Shown here: piece after piece, positions 1 through 14,600 of the stretch
Position numbering within the stretch: the stretch's first letter is position 1
Layout: every line of letters begins with the position of its first letter
Source: Argentina anserina
Lineage: Eukaryota; Streptophyta; Magnoliopsida; Rosales; Rosaceae
Length of the DNA stretch: 64,000 nt
Reading direction: 5' to 3'
NCBI RefSeq assembly: GCF_933775445.1
Contig: NC_065873.1
Coordinates: 62,001-126,000 of the forward strand
The notes under the pieces: model-generated
Told to the model about the DNA's origin: nothing
Seen by the model: the letters and a program-made list of their open reading frames with translations, nothing else
Databases searched by the model: none
Made by a program: the position numbers and the translations under genes

Positions 1-10
1 CCAACTCTTC

Positions 11-1160
<1,150 letters not shown>

Positions 1161-1733
1161 GACTGAAAGGAGGGAGAGAGAGAGAGAGAATTGGGTGAGA
1201 GAAGGGGAGGATAAATTTTTAACAATTGGGCTCATCCTGACTGTTGGTTGATAATGGATGGCCAAGATCTGTTTATTAGGTAATATTAGGAAAAAATCCA
1301 TTAGGAGAGGATCTCAGTCCATTATAAACTTGAAAATAATAGTGAACAGTTGAACAATACCGAGAGTGCAGAATGCTTAATATTTAGGAAATTTTTCTAA
1401 TGACTATTTTACATTTTATTATTATTTGTGGATATTTTAGTTTTTAATATCGCTATATTAAAAGAGACGCATCCGGTAGCAAAAGTCAATATGCACAAAC
1501 GAATCGAGAATGAAATGTAACCAAGTGACTTGATGTCACAAGACACCGCTGTCCTACATATGTCCAAATCTAGTGAAAATTTAGTAAGATTTGTAACTCT
1601 TAACTGTAACCGTAACTGACGAGGCAATCACCAAGGGGAGAGTAGTCCTTGCAAGACTACGATACAATTGAATTGTGCGAAACTGATTAAGTAGATCTTA
1701 AGCAATCTTAATGCCGCAAACTCGATTGTGAAG
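1161..1733. other. Intergenic, no gene seen
   Basis: After a GA-rich tract the sequence is AT-rich, with short reading frames only. I see no recognisable gene or repeat up to the hAT target site. Confidence 0.6.
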
Positions 1734-1741
1734 TACCCAAG

Positions 1742-4700
1742 TAGGGGTCATCATGGGCCAGACTTGGCTAGCCCTACTCTAAAGTTTAGGGCCTAGGGTC
1801 GGGTCGGGCCGGGCCGGACTTTGACTTAGTCAACAAAATTTAGGGTCGGGCAAAGACTTCAAAATGCAAGACTCATCCCGCCCTAGAGGCCCAATCTGCA
1901 AAGACCAAAAGGGCCGGGCCTAGCCATTCTTAAAAATTAGGGCCATGCTGGGCTTTTGTTTAATTCATAATGGAAAAAAAAAAACAAGTATATGAGAAGC
2001 TAGCCATCTAGGTTATTGAACTTTCAATGCATATATTCAACTATTCAAGCTTCATATGAAACATGATTCTCATATGTTTGGGAGCCTGTATTAATTCCAA
2101 AAACTGAAGCTCAATTCATGCTCTAAATATCAAGTCATTCTACTAGAAATTTTCATTTTATAATGAACTACCTCAATACGCCACTAAGGCTACAAAAGAT
2201 AGAACCTAAAGATTGTAGTGTGTCATGCAAAAACTGATCAAGTCTTCATCAATTCTCAAAAAACCTTGTAATATCAAAAAGAAACCCAATGTACCTACAA
2301 ACAGATGGATGGTTTAGTAAATCATTCATCACATAACTTAAATACAAGATAAATGATTCAATCAATCATAGATCAAACAATTTTAATAAGCACAACAGTC
2401 AATTATTTTGATGTAAACATGACATACCATATTCAAAAGGTTGCTTCTCTCAATCTTCTATCGGCTCGACCACTTGGTTGTTTGAATTAGCACGTTCAAG
2501 TGCAATCATATATTCAGGTCTTACTCGTTTTGCAATATGTTCCTCTTTAATTCAAAGATCTTCTTGATCCTTATCTTGCTCCATCTTCTCAGCCAAGCTC
2601 TAATCTTTTAGGCAAATAAGAGCTTGTATGGTGCTTGGGTTTAGACTCGCCCTCTTCTCAAATACTACTCTTCCACCGGCACTAAATGCAGCTTCTGAAG
2701 CCACAGTGGAGGTCGAAACAGATAGCAAGTCACAAGCTATCAAAGAAAGCACTGGATACACTTCTTCATGAGATATCCACCAACCTAAAATGTCAAATAC
2801 CATACTATCAAGAACTTCAAGTATAGTATTGCAAATCAGAACTTGAAGAAGTGGAAGTAGAAGTTGCATTCTTAGCCCTTTTTAAAATCTCCTCAGCAAA
2901 GTCCTCATCTTCATCATTGGGTAAAACAACAGAATCATATGTAGATGTAGACATATTTGAGCTTAAAGTAGTAGTGCTTTGGACCACTACATTCTGCTTG
3001 TAAATTTCATGCAACTCAAACAATTGATTCTTAAGACTAGAAATATTAGTATTAATTTCTCAATTAGCAACATCCATACTTTTCATCCATTGGCTAATTG
3101 TAAAAAATTAATATCTAGGATCCAAAGCAGCTGCAAGACAAAATACATCAGGGAAACTTTTCCAATACTTGGAAAATTTTGATTTCATGGCACCTAAAGC
3201 AGCAACAATAACATGATAGCTAGCATATTTATTAAAAGCTGCATTGATTCTTACCAAGCATGCAATAACACAACATGACGTTGGATAATACACAGCACAC
3301 AAGATTTTTGTTGAAGAATCAAAACCTTTAAAAAGCAACAGACAATGCTAGAAATTAACCAATCTTCATCAGTGAGAAGTGGTAAAGTAGCATGACGACT
3401 ACATTGGTTTAGTTTATGAACATAATGATTCAAAACAATCTTATACTTTTCAGCTAATTGGAGCAAGTCATATGTGGAATTCCACCTATGAGGAACATCA
3501 ATATCAATATTTCTCTTTGGCATATTCAAATTGTTAAAACAATTAACCCAAAACGCATGCCTTTTACCAAATGAATCCATACTCTTAACTCTATTAGTGA
3601 TTTTAACAACTGATGAAGATAACAAACACAAACCATCTTGAACAATAAGATTCAAAATGTGAGCACTACATTGCACATGAAAATATTTTTTAAGGACGAA
3701 ATTGACCATAAGAAAACCAGGGAGTAATGTAGCAATAACATCATTATTTGTGGCATTATCTAAAGATATTGAGAAGATTTTTTTCATGAATGCGCCAAGA
3801 AATCAACTCTTCATTTATGTGATTAGCAAGTGTCTCACCGCTATGTGGGTACTCCATCATTTTATAAGTAATGATTCTTTTGTTCAAGTTCCATTTTTAT
3901 CAATAAAATGAGCGCAGTTAAAGACATATATCCCATATTAGCATGTGATGACCAACAATTAGAAGTCAAACTGAATTTGCCCTTAAAACTTTCAAGTGTT
4001 TTGAGCAACTCATTTCTTTTTGCAGTAAAGAGTTTTATCATATCCCTTTTGCAAGTAGAAGCTGATAGTCCTCCATATTGAGGTGTAAAAGCTCTTTTGA
4101 CCAACCCAGTAAAATCATGTGTATCTACGAATGTAAAAGGATCTTCAACTCTAATTACATAGTCCACTACTTCGTTTCTAGCAGTATCCTTATCGTAAGA
4201 CCAATTTGCTATATTCCCACTAGAATCAGAACCTATTGCCTTTTGAGTCTTATAATCATGTGCTTGACTACCAACATGAGTGCCCCAATGCCTACGTAAA
4301 TGGCTAGTTCCATTACTTCCTCCTTGTACCAACAATGTATTGCAAACACTACACTTAACATATTTAACAGTAACATTATCCTGAACAACTTCAATCTTTT
4401 CAAAAAAACTCCAAACAGATTCTTGTTTTACGGTCTGAACTCTAAGGAAATGAGTTTAGGTTGTGGAGCTGTTGGTGGGTCTGTTGGGGTTGTTTGAGTC
4501 ACTGAAGTTTGGATGGGGTATATGGAAGTAGCAAACATGGGACTAATTGTTGACTTAAACATTTCATCCATGAAACTATTGAGAAATTAAGCAAACAAAA
4601 CTCTGATACACAACAATGCAGCAAGGTCTTACACTACAACGTTAGGAGAACGGTTTAGAGTTTACTTGAAGTTTAAGATATCAAATACAGGAGCAACCCC

Positions 4701-6214
4701 CATTGAACATAAAACGAAGCTCATCGTCCTTCCAAGTCTTTAATTGCTCCCATCTCTTCCAATGTTATATAAAAAACAAAAGAAGCTTGGTAAGTATGAT
4801 GAATTATGTTTTGGAAAAAGCAGAGAAGAGCCCACATATAATTTTGAAAATATTGATAGTCATACCAGTCATTGATTTGCTGGAGAAATGAAAGGAAACT
4901 TTTTCACACGGTCATGTTTGGAAGATCAAAATAGGTTGTTGGTGTTTATGTTTATTTATAGAGGCTAGACAAGGAACTAGATTGCAATGAACATATTTTT
5001 GGGTCTAAATGTCTAACGGTAACTGATAAAATGGGGATTTGGGGGTCTGTGAACAATGGTAAAAAATTCAGTATAAACAAGCCCCAAAGACCAAATTAGA
5101 GTTCTAACAACCAATTTATCTTCATATTTTCTAATAGGAAAAAAATTACTTTATAAAAACCCAAGACCAGTTCTTTTTCAGATGATGATTTCAAGATATG
5201 TTGACATGATTTCAAGATATAACTTTTCCTAGAAACCTATTTAAATTGTAAAATCTATCAAAAATCAATCGTAAATACTATGTGAGTAATTAGATATCAA
5301 TATCAGCCATAAAAGATTGAAAGGCTTGAACATGTGAGATTGTGAGCCAACCACACTCAAACCAAAGGCATCAAAGTTTAAAAAAATTGCCGTATTCACC
5401 AAAACAATTCATTCAAACAAAGAGTAGAGAAACCGTGAATCCATGATATTCTGGAAAGGTAACTTGCTCTAACCTTCTCTTTCTCCCCGATAGCAACTTA
5501 GTTATTCTCAAAAGTGGCTTTTCTCTTATGGTAGAATTCAACCTTGAACTCTTCAGCTTTCTCGACGGTAAGTGAGGCAACTGATTAGGAGTTGGCGCCG
5601 ATGCAAGGTCTTGGTGAGGCCTCAAAATTTCCTTAGCGACGAGGTCAGACTGGAGATGGAAGCAACGAGATTGGATTGGAAGCGGAGGTGATGATGAGAA
5701 TTTGGGAATATTGAATAGTCGGAAACAAATATAGAAGATGAGAATGATGAATGAAGTGGCGGGGGATAACCCACTAAATGTTAGATGGAGATATGGAGTT
5801 AATTAGATACCTAGAGTTTTGAAAAAGTCCAGACGTCCAGTAGTCCACTAAGACAATATTGGAAAAAAATGGGCCTCATTTATTTGGAATGAGTTAATTA
5901 AGATTACCCCAATGCCCAAAAGGCCAATACCCTCACGGCCATACTCCCATTAGTCTCATAGTACTATTATGTATCATGTATGTAATAATTAATAACTAAA
6001 ATTAAAAATAAATTAAAATTATAGGGTAGGTTCGGATAGGGCTTTTAGGGCCGGGCCGGGTTTGGCCCTAAAAGGCTCAATAGGGTCAGGCCGGGGTTCA
6101 TTTCGACAACCTTACCCTAATCGAAAAGGACTTGAGCCGGCCTTTGCATTTGGGCAGACCAGACGACCGGGCTTTAGGGCGGGCCGGAGCCTTAGGGCCG
6201 AATGATGAGACGTA
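1742..6214. mobile_element. hAT DNA transposon, complete ends, defective
   Basis: The element is bracketed by a perfect 8-bp direct repeat TACCCAAG at 1734-1741 and 6215-6222, the duplication length typical of hAT. The left end reads TAGGGGTCATCATGGGCC. The right end, reverse-complemented, reads TACGTCTCATCATTCGGCC, so TCATCAT and GGCC are shared while the outermost bases have diverged. Subterminal regions at both ends are rich in GGGCC and GGGCCGGGCC, as in many plant hAT elements. A degenerate BED-finger/hAT transposase lies on the minus strand at 2600-4571. The 1.6 kb between its start and the right end (4572-6214) holds no credible gene and probably carried the promoter and leader. Length is 4473 bp. 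It is not autonomous now. Confidence 0.88.
2600..4571 (-). pseudogene. hAT transposase (RICESLEEPER/DAYSLEEPER type), frameshifted
   Basis: Reading starts at ATG 4571 (MDEMFKSTIS). After a frameshift near 4435 comes a BED zinc finger with SVWSFFEK, CSVCNTLL and HLRRHWGTH (about 4400-4265). The next segment is 4335-3862 with FTAKRNELLKTLE. Then 3787-3251 carries the core motifs SLDNATNND, VQCSAHILNLIVQDGL and DVPHRWNSTYDLL. A segment at 3338-3108 ends in AAALDPRY. The C-terminal dimerisation domain sits at 2869-2600 with DILGWW, YPVLSLIACDLLSVSTSTVA, SEAAFSAGGRV and LICLKD. Four or more frameshifts separate these blocks, so no transposase can be made. Domain order and content match plant hAT transposases, which cut and paste DNA flanked by hAT inverted repeats. 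Confidence 0.88.
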
Positions 6215-6222
6215 TACCCAAG

Positions 6223-7320
6223 TAATGAAAGATTTGGCCCTCCAAACCAAAAGAGAGTCACATACTAAGTTAGCAAACACCAACCTCCTAGATCACAAAT
6301 ACGAGCCCAAAAGTGATTGGGCCTTAGGAGCAGAGTCCATCTCATCTAATACAAAACCAAAATAGCCCAAAATTGAGAACCCAGATCTAATTTAGGCATC
6401 CAACTCAGACCTACCGACACGCATCCTGCTCTAGACACCCTCGCTAGTAACCTTCGTCGTTGTTCCGCCATTCTTCGCCAGAAATAGCACAAACCAAACA
6501 CCACCTTGGAGGTAGTATGTCATGCCACCAAGCATAAGTATTAATCTCTCGGCAGACCTAGAAGCCACGATAAGACTCAACCATGACATCTTTAGCGTAG
6601 CTCGTCATACAAACTTACCAACGACAGTTAGAAGTCACTGAGACCTCGTCGAGAAGCCACCTTTTCAACATCAACAATATACCTTGAGAAGAAGACTTGA
6701 AGACTAGAATGAGACTTTGCATCCCACATTGAAGAACAAGTAAAGGAGAGTGGTTCCCTTACTTATAAAAGGGACCACTCCTCCCATTTAGAAATGATCC
6801 AACTCTTCCACTTGTATAATTGTAGGCTATTTGTCTATACCTAGTAAATTCAAGTGGAGTAGTCTACCCCAAAAGAGGGAGATGAATCACTATAGCTCTT
6901 GTGTTAAAGCTCACAATAACCCATTATTACATATTCATAAATAGTTAACTAAGTGGATTAGACCCACCCTCAATCCACAACATACGTAAGGCCCAAAATC
7001 CTCCCCTTCAGATCAAACCTGCTTATCCGACCACCAAGCATACGCCTTGTCTCCACTATTAGGCGAGCCGAAGAAAACTATTCCTCTAACCCCAACAACA
7101 AAATGTCATCAAAAAAGAGGAAATGAATCAAATCTCCACGAATGCCGAAAACTAACCAACGACCTCAAACTCTGCCGTGATTTTGAGATCATGGATCCTA
7201 TGATTGGTTTGGGTCTGCTAATGTCATGCCCTGGTCTCAAGATCGGTGGGTTTTAAGCATCCAACGCCGGTTCCAACACGTGATTTAATTTTATAAAGAG
7301 GAATGTATGAAATATCACTT
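6223..7320. other. Unclassified, possibly LTR-derived
   Basis: No coding region is recognisable. A TATA-like ACTTATAAAAGGGACC at about 6760-6775 is followed by short direct and inverted pieces around GGGACCACTCC, which looks like the promoter part of an LTR. I could not find paired LTR ends, a primer-binding site or a target duplication, so the class is left open. Confidence 0.3.
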
Positions 7321-8790
7321 TTTTCTAGGCTTGTCAGTTGTGAAATTTTAATTAAAACTCGCAAGCGCACAAATCGTCTTTAGTATAGTGTCCAAGTACA
7401 AGGTCGTTCAAACTAGGGATTGATAATTGATTTAATCCTAACTTAATTTATCTAAACTAAGAACATAAAAACAATCAAAATATGGATTTTTAGATTTTCA
7501 AATAACAAATGAAACAAACAAACAAGATGAAAAAATTAGGGTATCAGAATCAACTACTAACAATTATATTTATGTATCAATGTAACTAATTGATTCTTCG
7601 TCTCTCTAGATGACAATTCTCGTATCTAAATCTAGGTACGACACTTAGACCATAGTTTTCCTTAGGTGTATGATACTCTCCAAGTACGACAGATTTCGTA
7701 TATCCTAACATGCAGTCTATCCAAGTACGACATAAGTTTAATATGAATGACTGTTTACATTCTAGAAAACAAGAGAATCATGAACCATTACTTTAGGTAT
7801 GACAATAATGTAATTCACAACTCTTAATTACAAGAAGCTAAGTTAAATTATATTGCAGGTACGCCTCAAATTCATCTTCTAATTACTATATGCAAAGTCC
7901 TAAGGTGATCAATCAAAGAACTTAAACATAAAGCATCAATTCAAATGTTGACTAAGAAATCATCATAAAGAAACTATAAATTCATCAATTAAAACATCAA
8001 ACTACATAAACAATCTTGAAAGAGCATCATCCTAACCCTAGAGAAAAGGTTTGACAAACTACAACTAAGAAAAACATAAAAAAACATAGAAGAATATAAT
8101 GGTGAAGATGGATAGATGGTCTTTGCTCTTTTGACATCTACATTGTGCTCTGGAGACCTCTCCTCATATGAAATTGGTGTTTCCTTATATAGGGAAGATT
8201 TTTACTCATCTTTGACTTCAATTTCCTTGTAAGACTTGGACTGAGACTCCTAACTTGATATGAAATGGGAAAACCTTAAAATATCTCTTGTAAAAGTAAG
8301 AATCCATTTAATATTTGCATCTTCATCTGAATCATTGACCTTAATATATTGAAATTGAATGCATTTGGCAACGCAACTTGAGTTCTCCATGAATGTTAAT
8401 GAACCCGAGCAGATTTCAGCTCTGACCTCTCATCACTCAAATATCATAACTTCCTCTCAGAGTATCCAATCAAGATCCGTAACTTCCTATATAAAATATA
8501 CTTATGTATCTTTCCAATGATATATGACTCATGGTCTAATTCGATCTGGAACTCTCATAGTAGCTCGGCAAGATTAGACCTTCTTCATTGGTAGATTCTA
8601 ACAATGAAGAATATAATTATCATTTAATCTTTGTTAGCTCATTTTAGTCTTTTTCTTCTATCTTTGACACAAACCTTTAAACACACTAAAATAACATAAA
8701 TCAATAATAAATTAGAGAACTAAACATATAAACCAAAGATATGAGGGATAGAAATATAGGATAATATGAGTACATTATCGTCACATACTC
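7321..8790. repeat. Unclassified dispersed-repeat-like sequence
   Basis: AT-rich sequence with phrases such as GTCCAAGTACAAGGTCG and several spaced AGTACGACA motifs (about 7380-7760). These resemble long non-coding retroelement derivatives common in plant genomes. There are no open frames, LTRs or target duplications that I can define. The label rests on general resemblance. Confidence 0.3.
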
Positions 8791-10120
8791 CTTCCCAACT
8801 TGACAAATCTATACTTTTATGCAAAAAATAATATAAACAAATGGGTAAGAAAAAAGAAGCACTCAATGAGTGTATCATGTAATATATTAGCAAATCAAAA
8901 AAAAAACATACCCACTTATTTCACCATGCATGCTAACACGTGTCCCATGACACTTTTGGGGCTAAACTGATATGGGGATAAGATGTTGTCCCTTAATCAC
9001 TACGCAAAGTTTACACCAATACAAAGGCACCATGTCACCAGGTCGATATAATTTCGACAATAGTTTGAAATATCACTAAAAGTAACTCCAAGACTTTGAA
9101 AAATTTACTAAAAAACTGGCGGTGATGACCTCAATCTACAACGTTGTTTGGCGGCAGAGGTTTTCTCTTTCGTAATCGTCAGGTTTTTTGGTTTCCACTT
9201 TGGATCTCAAAACAAGGAGTAGTCAATACGATAATAAAGTAAATCCGATACTTCACACAATAATATAACATCACCCGAAGCTCACGTACATATCAATAAA
9301 TCTCTCATAAAACAATATAACACCACAACGCACACCAAACAAGGGTCACATACATCCCTTCAATATTTGAAAATATATCTGAGGTCCACTAGTTCATCCC
9401 CTCTGTACTAGTGACCTAGTAGCATCTGCTACACTATTGGTTCATCCCCTCTCTTTCGATATCATACTCTTAATAACATCAGTAATTGCCGGTTCATCCC
9501 CTCTCCCGGTTCTAGTAAATGGACTAGTCTCGCTAATCAAAATAACATTTCACAACCATGCAATGTGCCCCTTGGAACAAATAAATAGGGCAAACGTCTG
9601 TTTAATCCCTATACTTTTGGTCGGTCATTCATTTAGTCCCTGAAGTTTCAATATCCTCTATATAGTTCTCGAACTTGCAACTTTTAATCTACATAGTCAA
9701 CTCCATCAATTCCTCTGTTAAAATGATGAGGTGGCCGTTAAATATTCTCCAAACAAAAATATACATTTACCAAAATGTCCTTATATAAATGTTTTCTTTT
9801 TATTTTCTTTAGTATTTCTTTTTTTTTGTTTTCAAAATATTTTTAAGAGATATGAATGCCTTTACTTAACAAAGTCATTTTCATTGTTTCCTTGTGTTTT
9901 CATATAAATTTAACTTAAGGTGAAAATCATAAATTTATTAGATAATTAAAGAAAATATTAGAAAAATAACCCTAAACCTAAAATTACATTACTATCCTTA
10001 CTTAAAAAAACTTTCTTTCTTTGACGCCAAGCCTAGATGAACCATCGGTGCTGTTACCCTCTCTCTCTCTCGGCCTCAATGAATCATTAATGCCGCCTCA
10101 TCTCTCTTGATTGTGGTATC
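8791..10120. other. Intergenic; short repeats only
   Basis: No gene seen. GGTTCATCCCCTCT occurs three times between 9391 and 9505, a small local direct repeat. From about 9590 to 9800 the phrases TTTAATCCCTATACTTT and ATTTAGTCCCTGAAG resemble the edge of a widespread plant non-autonomous transposon. No matching inverted end was found. Confidence 0.4.
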
Positions 10121-11280
10121 ATAATGCGACATGGAGATCAACACTAGGCCAATTATGCCTTCAGGCGACATATGTGTTGTGTCGTTTGAGAAAATTTAAA
10201 TATCTCACCTAGTAGCATGGCGTCGTTATAACTATCAGGTGACATATAATATATGTCGTTGGAAAGTGGTACGCACCGAACCTTTTACCCTTCCTTACGA
10301 TTTTACTTTTATCTTTTACTCGAATCGAGAGTCATTTTAAGTGTAGCGACTCTAAAAGTTGACTTTTCGATGTGCAAGTGTTTCGAGAAAGATCCTTCAC
10401 GGAAGTTGTAGAGCTCGTCGATATGAATTCGTAAACATGTGACATGCCCAAATCGGAGTTCATATGAAAAATTTACAAAACAAAAGGGTATTTGGACATT
10501 TTTTGAAAATAGTATAAATAGGGGGTAAAAAGGGGAGAAATGAGATTTTCGTATTATTCAAATTTTCTTGCCACTATTCACCCAAGAAACCCAGAATTTT
10601 TTCGGCCGCCTGATCTTCGTCATCCCGCCACCGGTCTCATTCGCTCCGCCTCATCATTTCGAGTCGTTCCATACCGGTTTCACGCCACGCCAACCGTCGT
10701 ACACGACGCTGTAACGCCCGCAAGATCCGACTGAAAGTCAACACTCATGTGCGCCCTTTTCTAGTGAATTCGGAGCTCGAGGCTATTGCAGATCGTCTTA
10801 TCCCTTCCTTTTAGACATGATTCGATCGGATTTGGGCGACGATTCGAGCTACATCTCGATTTGGACTTCACTGCTTGTATGAAACTTGTTAATCTGGATG
10901 AAAAATTCAGACGAAAGTTGGAACAGTGCACCGAATTACAAATTAATGACGCAAACCTCCATTGTTTCCACTTCCAACAAATTACAAATTAATGATATAA
11001 CATTACAAGTATACATAATTTAATGTATAGTTAGGATCTTGAATATGACAATTTTACGTTCATATTGCTTTTTTTAGTCTAAAACCAAATAGTTACTACA
11101 TAGATCATAATGATCGATTATTATTTTTAGTTTGATGATGATTAGTTATATCATGTCAAAATGTTATCAATGAAACCATATAAGTATACCTAACCAAATG
11201 TACACCTTAAAAAAATTTAACCCTCTCTTGTTCGAGATGGTAAACTGCTTTTTAAATAAAATATGATATTTTAGGAGGCC
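10121..11280. other. Intergenic; retroelement-like remnant
   Basis: About 10145-10270 contains two diverged copies of a CGACATAT...GTCG motif. From 10290 to 10760 the sequence looks like the interior of a plant LTR: a TATA-like AGTATAAATAGGGGG at about 10510-10525, then a GC-richer stretch. I found no paired ends. The 64-codon open frame at 10540 has no recognisable domain and is probably chance. Confidence 0.3.
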
Positions 11281-11292
11281 AAAATATAGTCT

Positions 11293-11316
11293 GGCCCAAT
11301 ATAGCATTAGGGTTTA
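11293..11316. promoter_or_regulatory. Site II element plus telo-box upstream of CLPX
   Basis: TGGGCC occurs on the minus strand at 11293-11298. TAAACCCTAA, which contains the telo-box AAACCCTAA, occurs on the minus strand at 11307-11316. The pair lies about 340 bp upstream of the CLPX ATG. In plants, site II motifs with a telo-box nearby are characteristic of promoters of nuclear genes for mitochondrial and translation-machinery proteins, bound by TCP and other factors. That fits a mitochondrial protease subunit. The motifs are seen directly; their use here is inferred. Confidence 0.55.
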
Positions 11317-11653
11317 ACTTTAGATTTTGTTTGGGTTTTTTTTTTGACACGGGCGGATATAGCGGCAAAGAAGAGGGCTGGGTACGCGAACACACGGTCA
11401 AAGAGTCAAAGTTGGCAAAAATTAGACTGGACAGAAAAAGAAAGGGGAGAGTGTGTGGATTGTGGATTTTGGGTGGCAGTATTTCAGTTTTTCTTCCTAC
11501 AAACGCTCCCCACTTTTATCTTTCCTTTTTCAAATGCTTGCTAATTGCTATCACTTGCTCACAGTTTGATATTATTATAATAGTATAACGCATTGGAGAT
11601 CCCAATCGCAATCCCAATTCCAATCTCAGTTTCAGTATCTCACTTTGTTGTTA

Positions 11654-14600
11654 ATGTCCGGCATGCTGAGATGGAAGAAGCTAAAGCATATAGCACAGTT
11701 CCACCAGCGGTTCACTCAAGTATCCGCAATCTCCACGCACCTGAACCACTTGAATGTTCATCGCCGGAGGGAGTCTCTAGTCGGAGTGCAGGCGCGCTAC
11801 AAGTGGGACCACAGCGGCTCCAGCACCACTCGTAAAATCAGGGCAGAGGCCAACTGCCCGCGCTGCTCCTTCAATCGCATGGACCTCATTTTCTCCGATC
11901 GCCGCTTACCTAATTTATCTCCTTCTCCGCCGCCGACGGAGACCTCTGAGCTTCAGTATCAGGCCCTCAATCTCTGCCCCAATTGCAAGACCGCCTACTA
12001 CTTCCGACCGCACCAGATTGCTCCCCTCCAAGGCACTTTCGTAGAGATTGGCAGGCTCAGCAACACTAACGCAACAACCTCTTCCCATCGTCACGCCACC
12101 AAAATCAAAACCAATTCCAGTGCCGACCTGGGGGCATCCTTCTGGGACACTTTGAGAACATATGCTAATGCTGGGGCGTCGGAGCCACCTCCGCCTCCCA
12201 ATGGACTTGCTGTGCACACGCCCCCGGGCCCACCTTTTGCACCCGGAGTTAATGTCATTCGGGCCCCCGCCGGAGATGGTGAAGACAAGAAGACGTCCTG
12301 GGGCGGCTCCAATTTGGGAAAGGATTTGCCGACGCCCAAGGAGATCTGCAAGGGCCTCGATAAGTTCGTTATTGGCCAGCAAAGAGCCAAGAAGGTTCCC
12401 CCATTCTACTTGTTTGCTCCTATCTCTGCTTCATTAATTTCATGCTCATTCCATGCTACTCTGACATTTTGCTACATGCCTTGCAGGTGCTTTCGGTAGC
12501 TGTTTATAACCATTACAAACGAATCTATCACGCCTCCTTGCCCAAAGGGTTGGTCTTCACTTTCCTCTTTGCATCCAATCATATTCATGCTCTTAACTCT
12601 CTGTCAAGTCTTTTCTTCTTCTTCTTCTTCTTCTTCTTCTTCTTCTTCTGTTTAAACACAACATTTCTTAATGCTGTTAGACATGACTCCTATCTGTTCT
12701 ATGGATTTAGTACTATGACTGAACCAATGGAGTTTGATTCTAGGTCAGCAGCAGAATCCACAAGTCTAAACACAATAGATAAAGAAGATAATGTAGAGCT
12801 AGAAAAGAGCAACGTGCTCTTGATGGGCCCAACTGGATCTGGTATTTAATATTTCTGAAGCACTCTTATCAACTTAAGCACTCCACTTGTTTCTATTCTT
12901 AGCCTGGAATAATGAACTAAGGTTATACATGACTGTGGAATTTTTATTTTATTTTGGATACGACAGCAAAACCCCTTAGGATGTTAACTTCCCCTCTAAC
13001 GATGATATCGTAAAACAGGGAAGACGTTGCTGGCAAAAACACTAGCTCGATTTGTGAATGTGCCATTCGTCATTACTGATGCAACAAATTTAACACAGGT
13101 GAGTTCTTTTTTATAGTGATTTATTGACAACTCTTATGAATTGAAAATTCATGCATACTAGTCTTGAATTCAAGCTCATCCATTTTACTGCCTAATTTGA
13201 GTAGTTTGTATCTATCAGTAATTGCAGTGAATAGCAAGTTGGCCTTGTCATAAAGAAACACTCACTTCTCATAGACTATAATCAACCATGATGCATGTTT
13301 ATAGGGTGGAAATATCTTCTATCAATTGCTGGTAAACTGAAAGAAGCAGATACTGCTATTTTGCAGGCTGGTTATGTTGGGGAAGATGTCGAATCAATAT
13401 TGCAAAAATTATTGGCGGTATGTATTGTATTTCACTCTTCTGCTAACAAGTAACTGACATTCCAGTTTTTTTTTCTTTCTTTTTTCGTAGATCCACTCAT
13501 ATATCTGTTACCTTTTCATATACATGTGTTTTGTTTATGTTCTATGTATTCTCCAATATTTAATAATCTTTGAAATGTGAATAATCTACTCCTTTCTCTG
13601 CATAATTTTTCTTACAAATTTTATGTTGTTTTGCATATTGCGAGAGTGGTGTAAGTGTATGCGTTATTGACACTAATGGATTTAAATCGAGGGTGCTAAA
13701 CACAACCTGGTAAAAAATCACTTGACCAGATGAACAAGACTCATTCTAGTTATAGTGAATCTATAGACAGCAATGCAACTTTCTGCTTTGCCAAAAGCTT
13801 TTTTTTTAATATCCAAAAGTATTTCCTTATTTGTATAAGCTTGATGAAAATTTTGTCCGCTGGAATTTTCTGCATATTTTAGATTACAACTTAGTTAACC
13901 GAACGTTTGATGTCTGTATAAGCTCTTGACTGCAAGGTTCTAACCTGTGCTCTAATACCTGTTACATCAATGAACTCACGTGATTGTTCTTGTAAATAGG
14001 CAGCTGACTTCAATGTACAAGCAGCTCAACAGGGGATTGTTTACATAGATGAAGTTGACAAGATAACTAAGAAGGTGCTGTATTTTAATTATTTCTGCAT
14101 ACTTTGTGGGCAACTGGGCATCATCATATTTTTTACTTTCTATTATTGGTTTTCAGGCTGAGAGCCAAAACATTAGCAGAGATGTTTCTGGAGAGGGTGT
14201 TCAGCAGGCTTTACTGAAAATGCTTGAAGGAACTGTGAGTGAAATTTTTTGTCTTGGTTTTACTGTTTTTATCCGGCTAACCTTTTGCAATCAATTTACT
14301 TTTGAATGCCTGGAACAAATTGAATGTTGGGTGTGGTTTCCTCCACCACATTGTCTCTTTTCTTGTCTTTTGAATCCGGCCGGTCACTTTCTAGGTGATT
14401 TAAATTCAGCAAAGACTGGTTGGAAAACAGTGAAAATAATATATTAAAAAGTGAAAAGGAGGTATATAAATTGGCACCCGAACCCAAGTCATGTACAAAA
14501 ATGGAGTTCATTGAACATTACAACAGAAATGTCACTTTTGGCTGTCTGTTATGACTTATGACTTGATTATGGAAGTGCCATTGCTGTCGACATTTTGAAA

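Noticed and set aside
11915..12390. Long minus-strand frames opposite CLPX exon 1
   Set aside because: Shadows of the real plus-strand exon, which has the zinc-finger cysteines and splices correctly.
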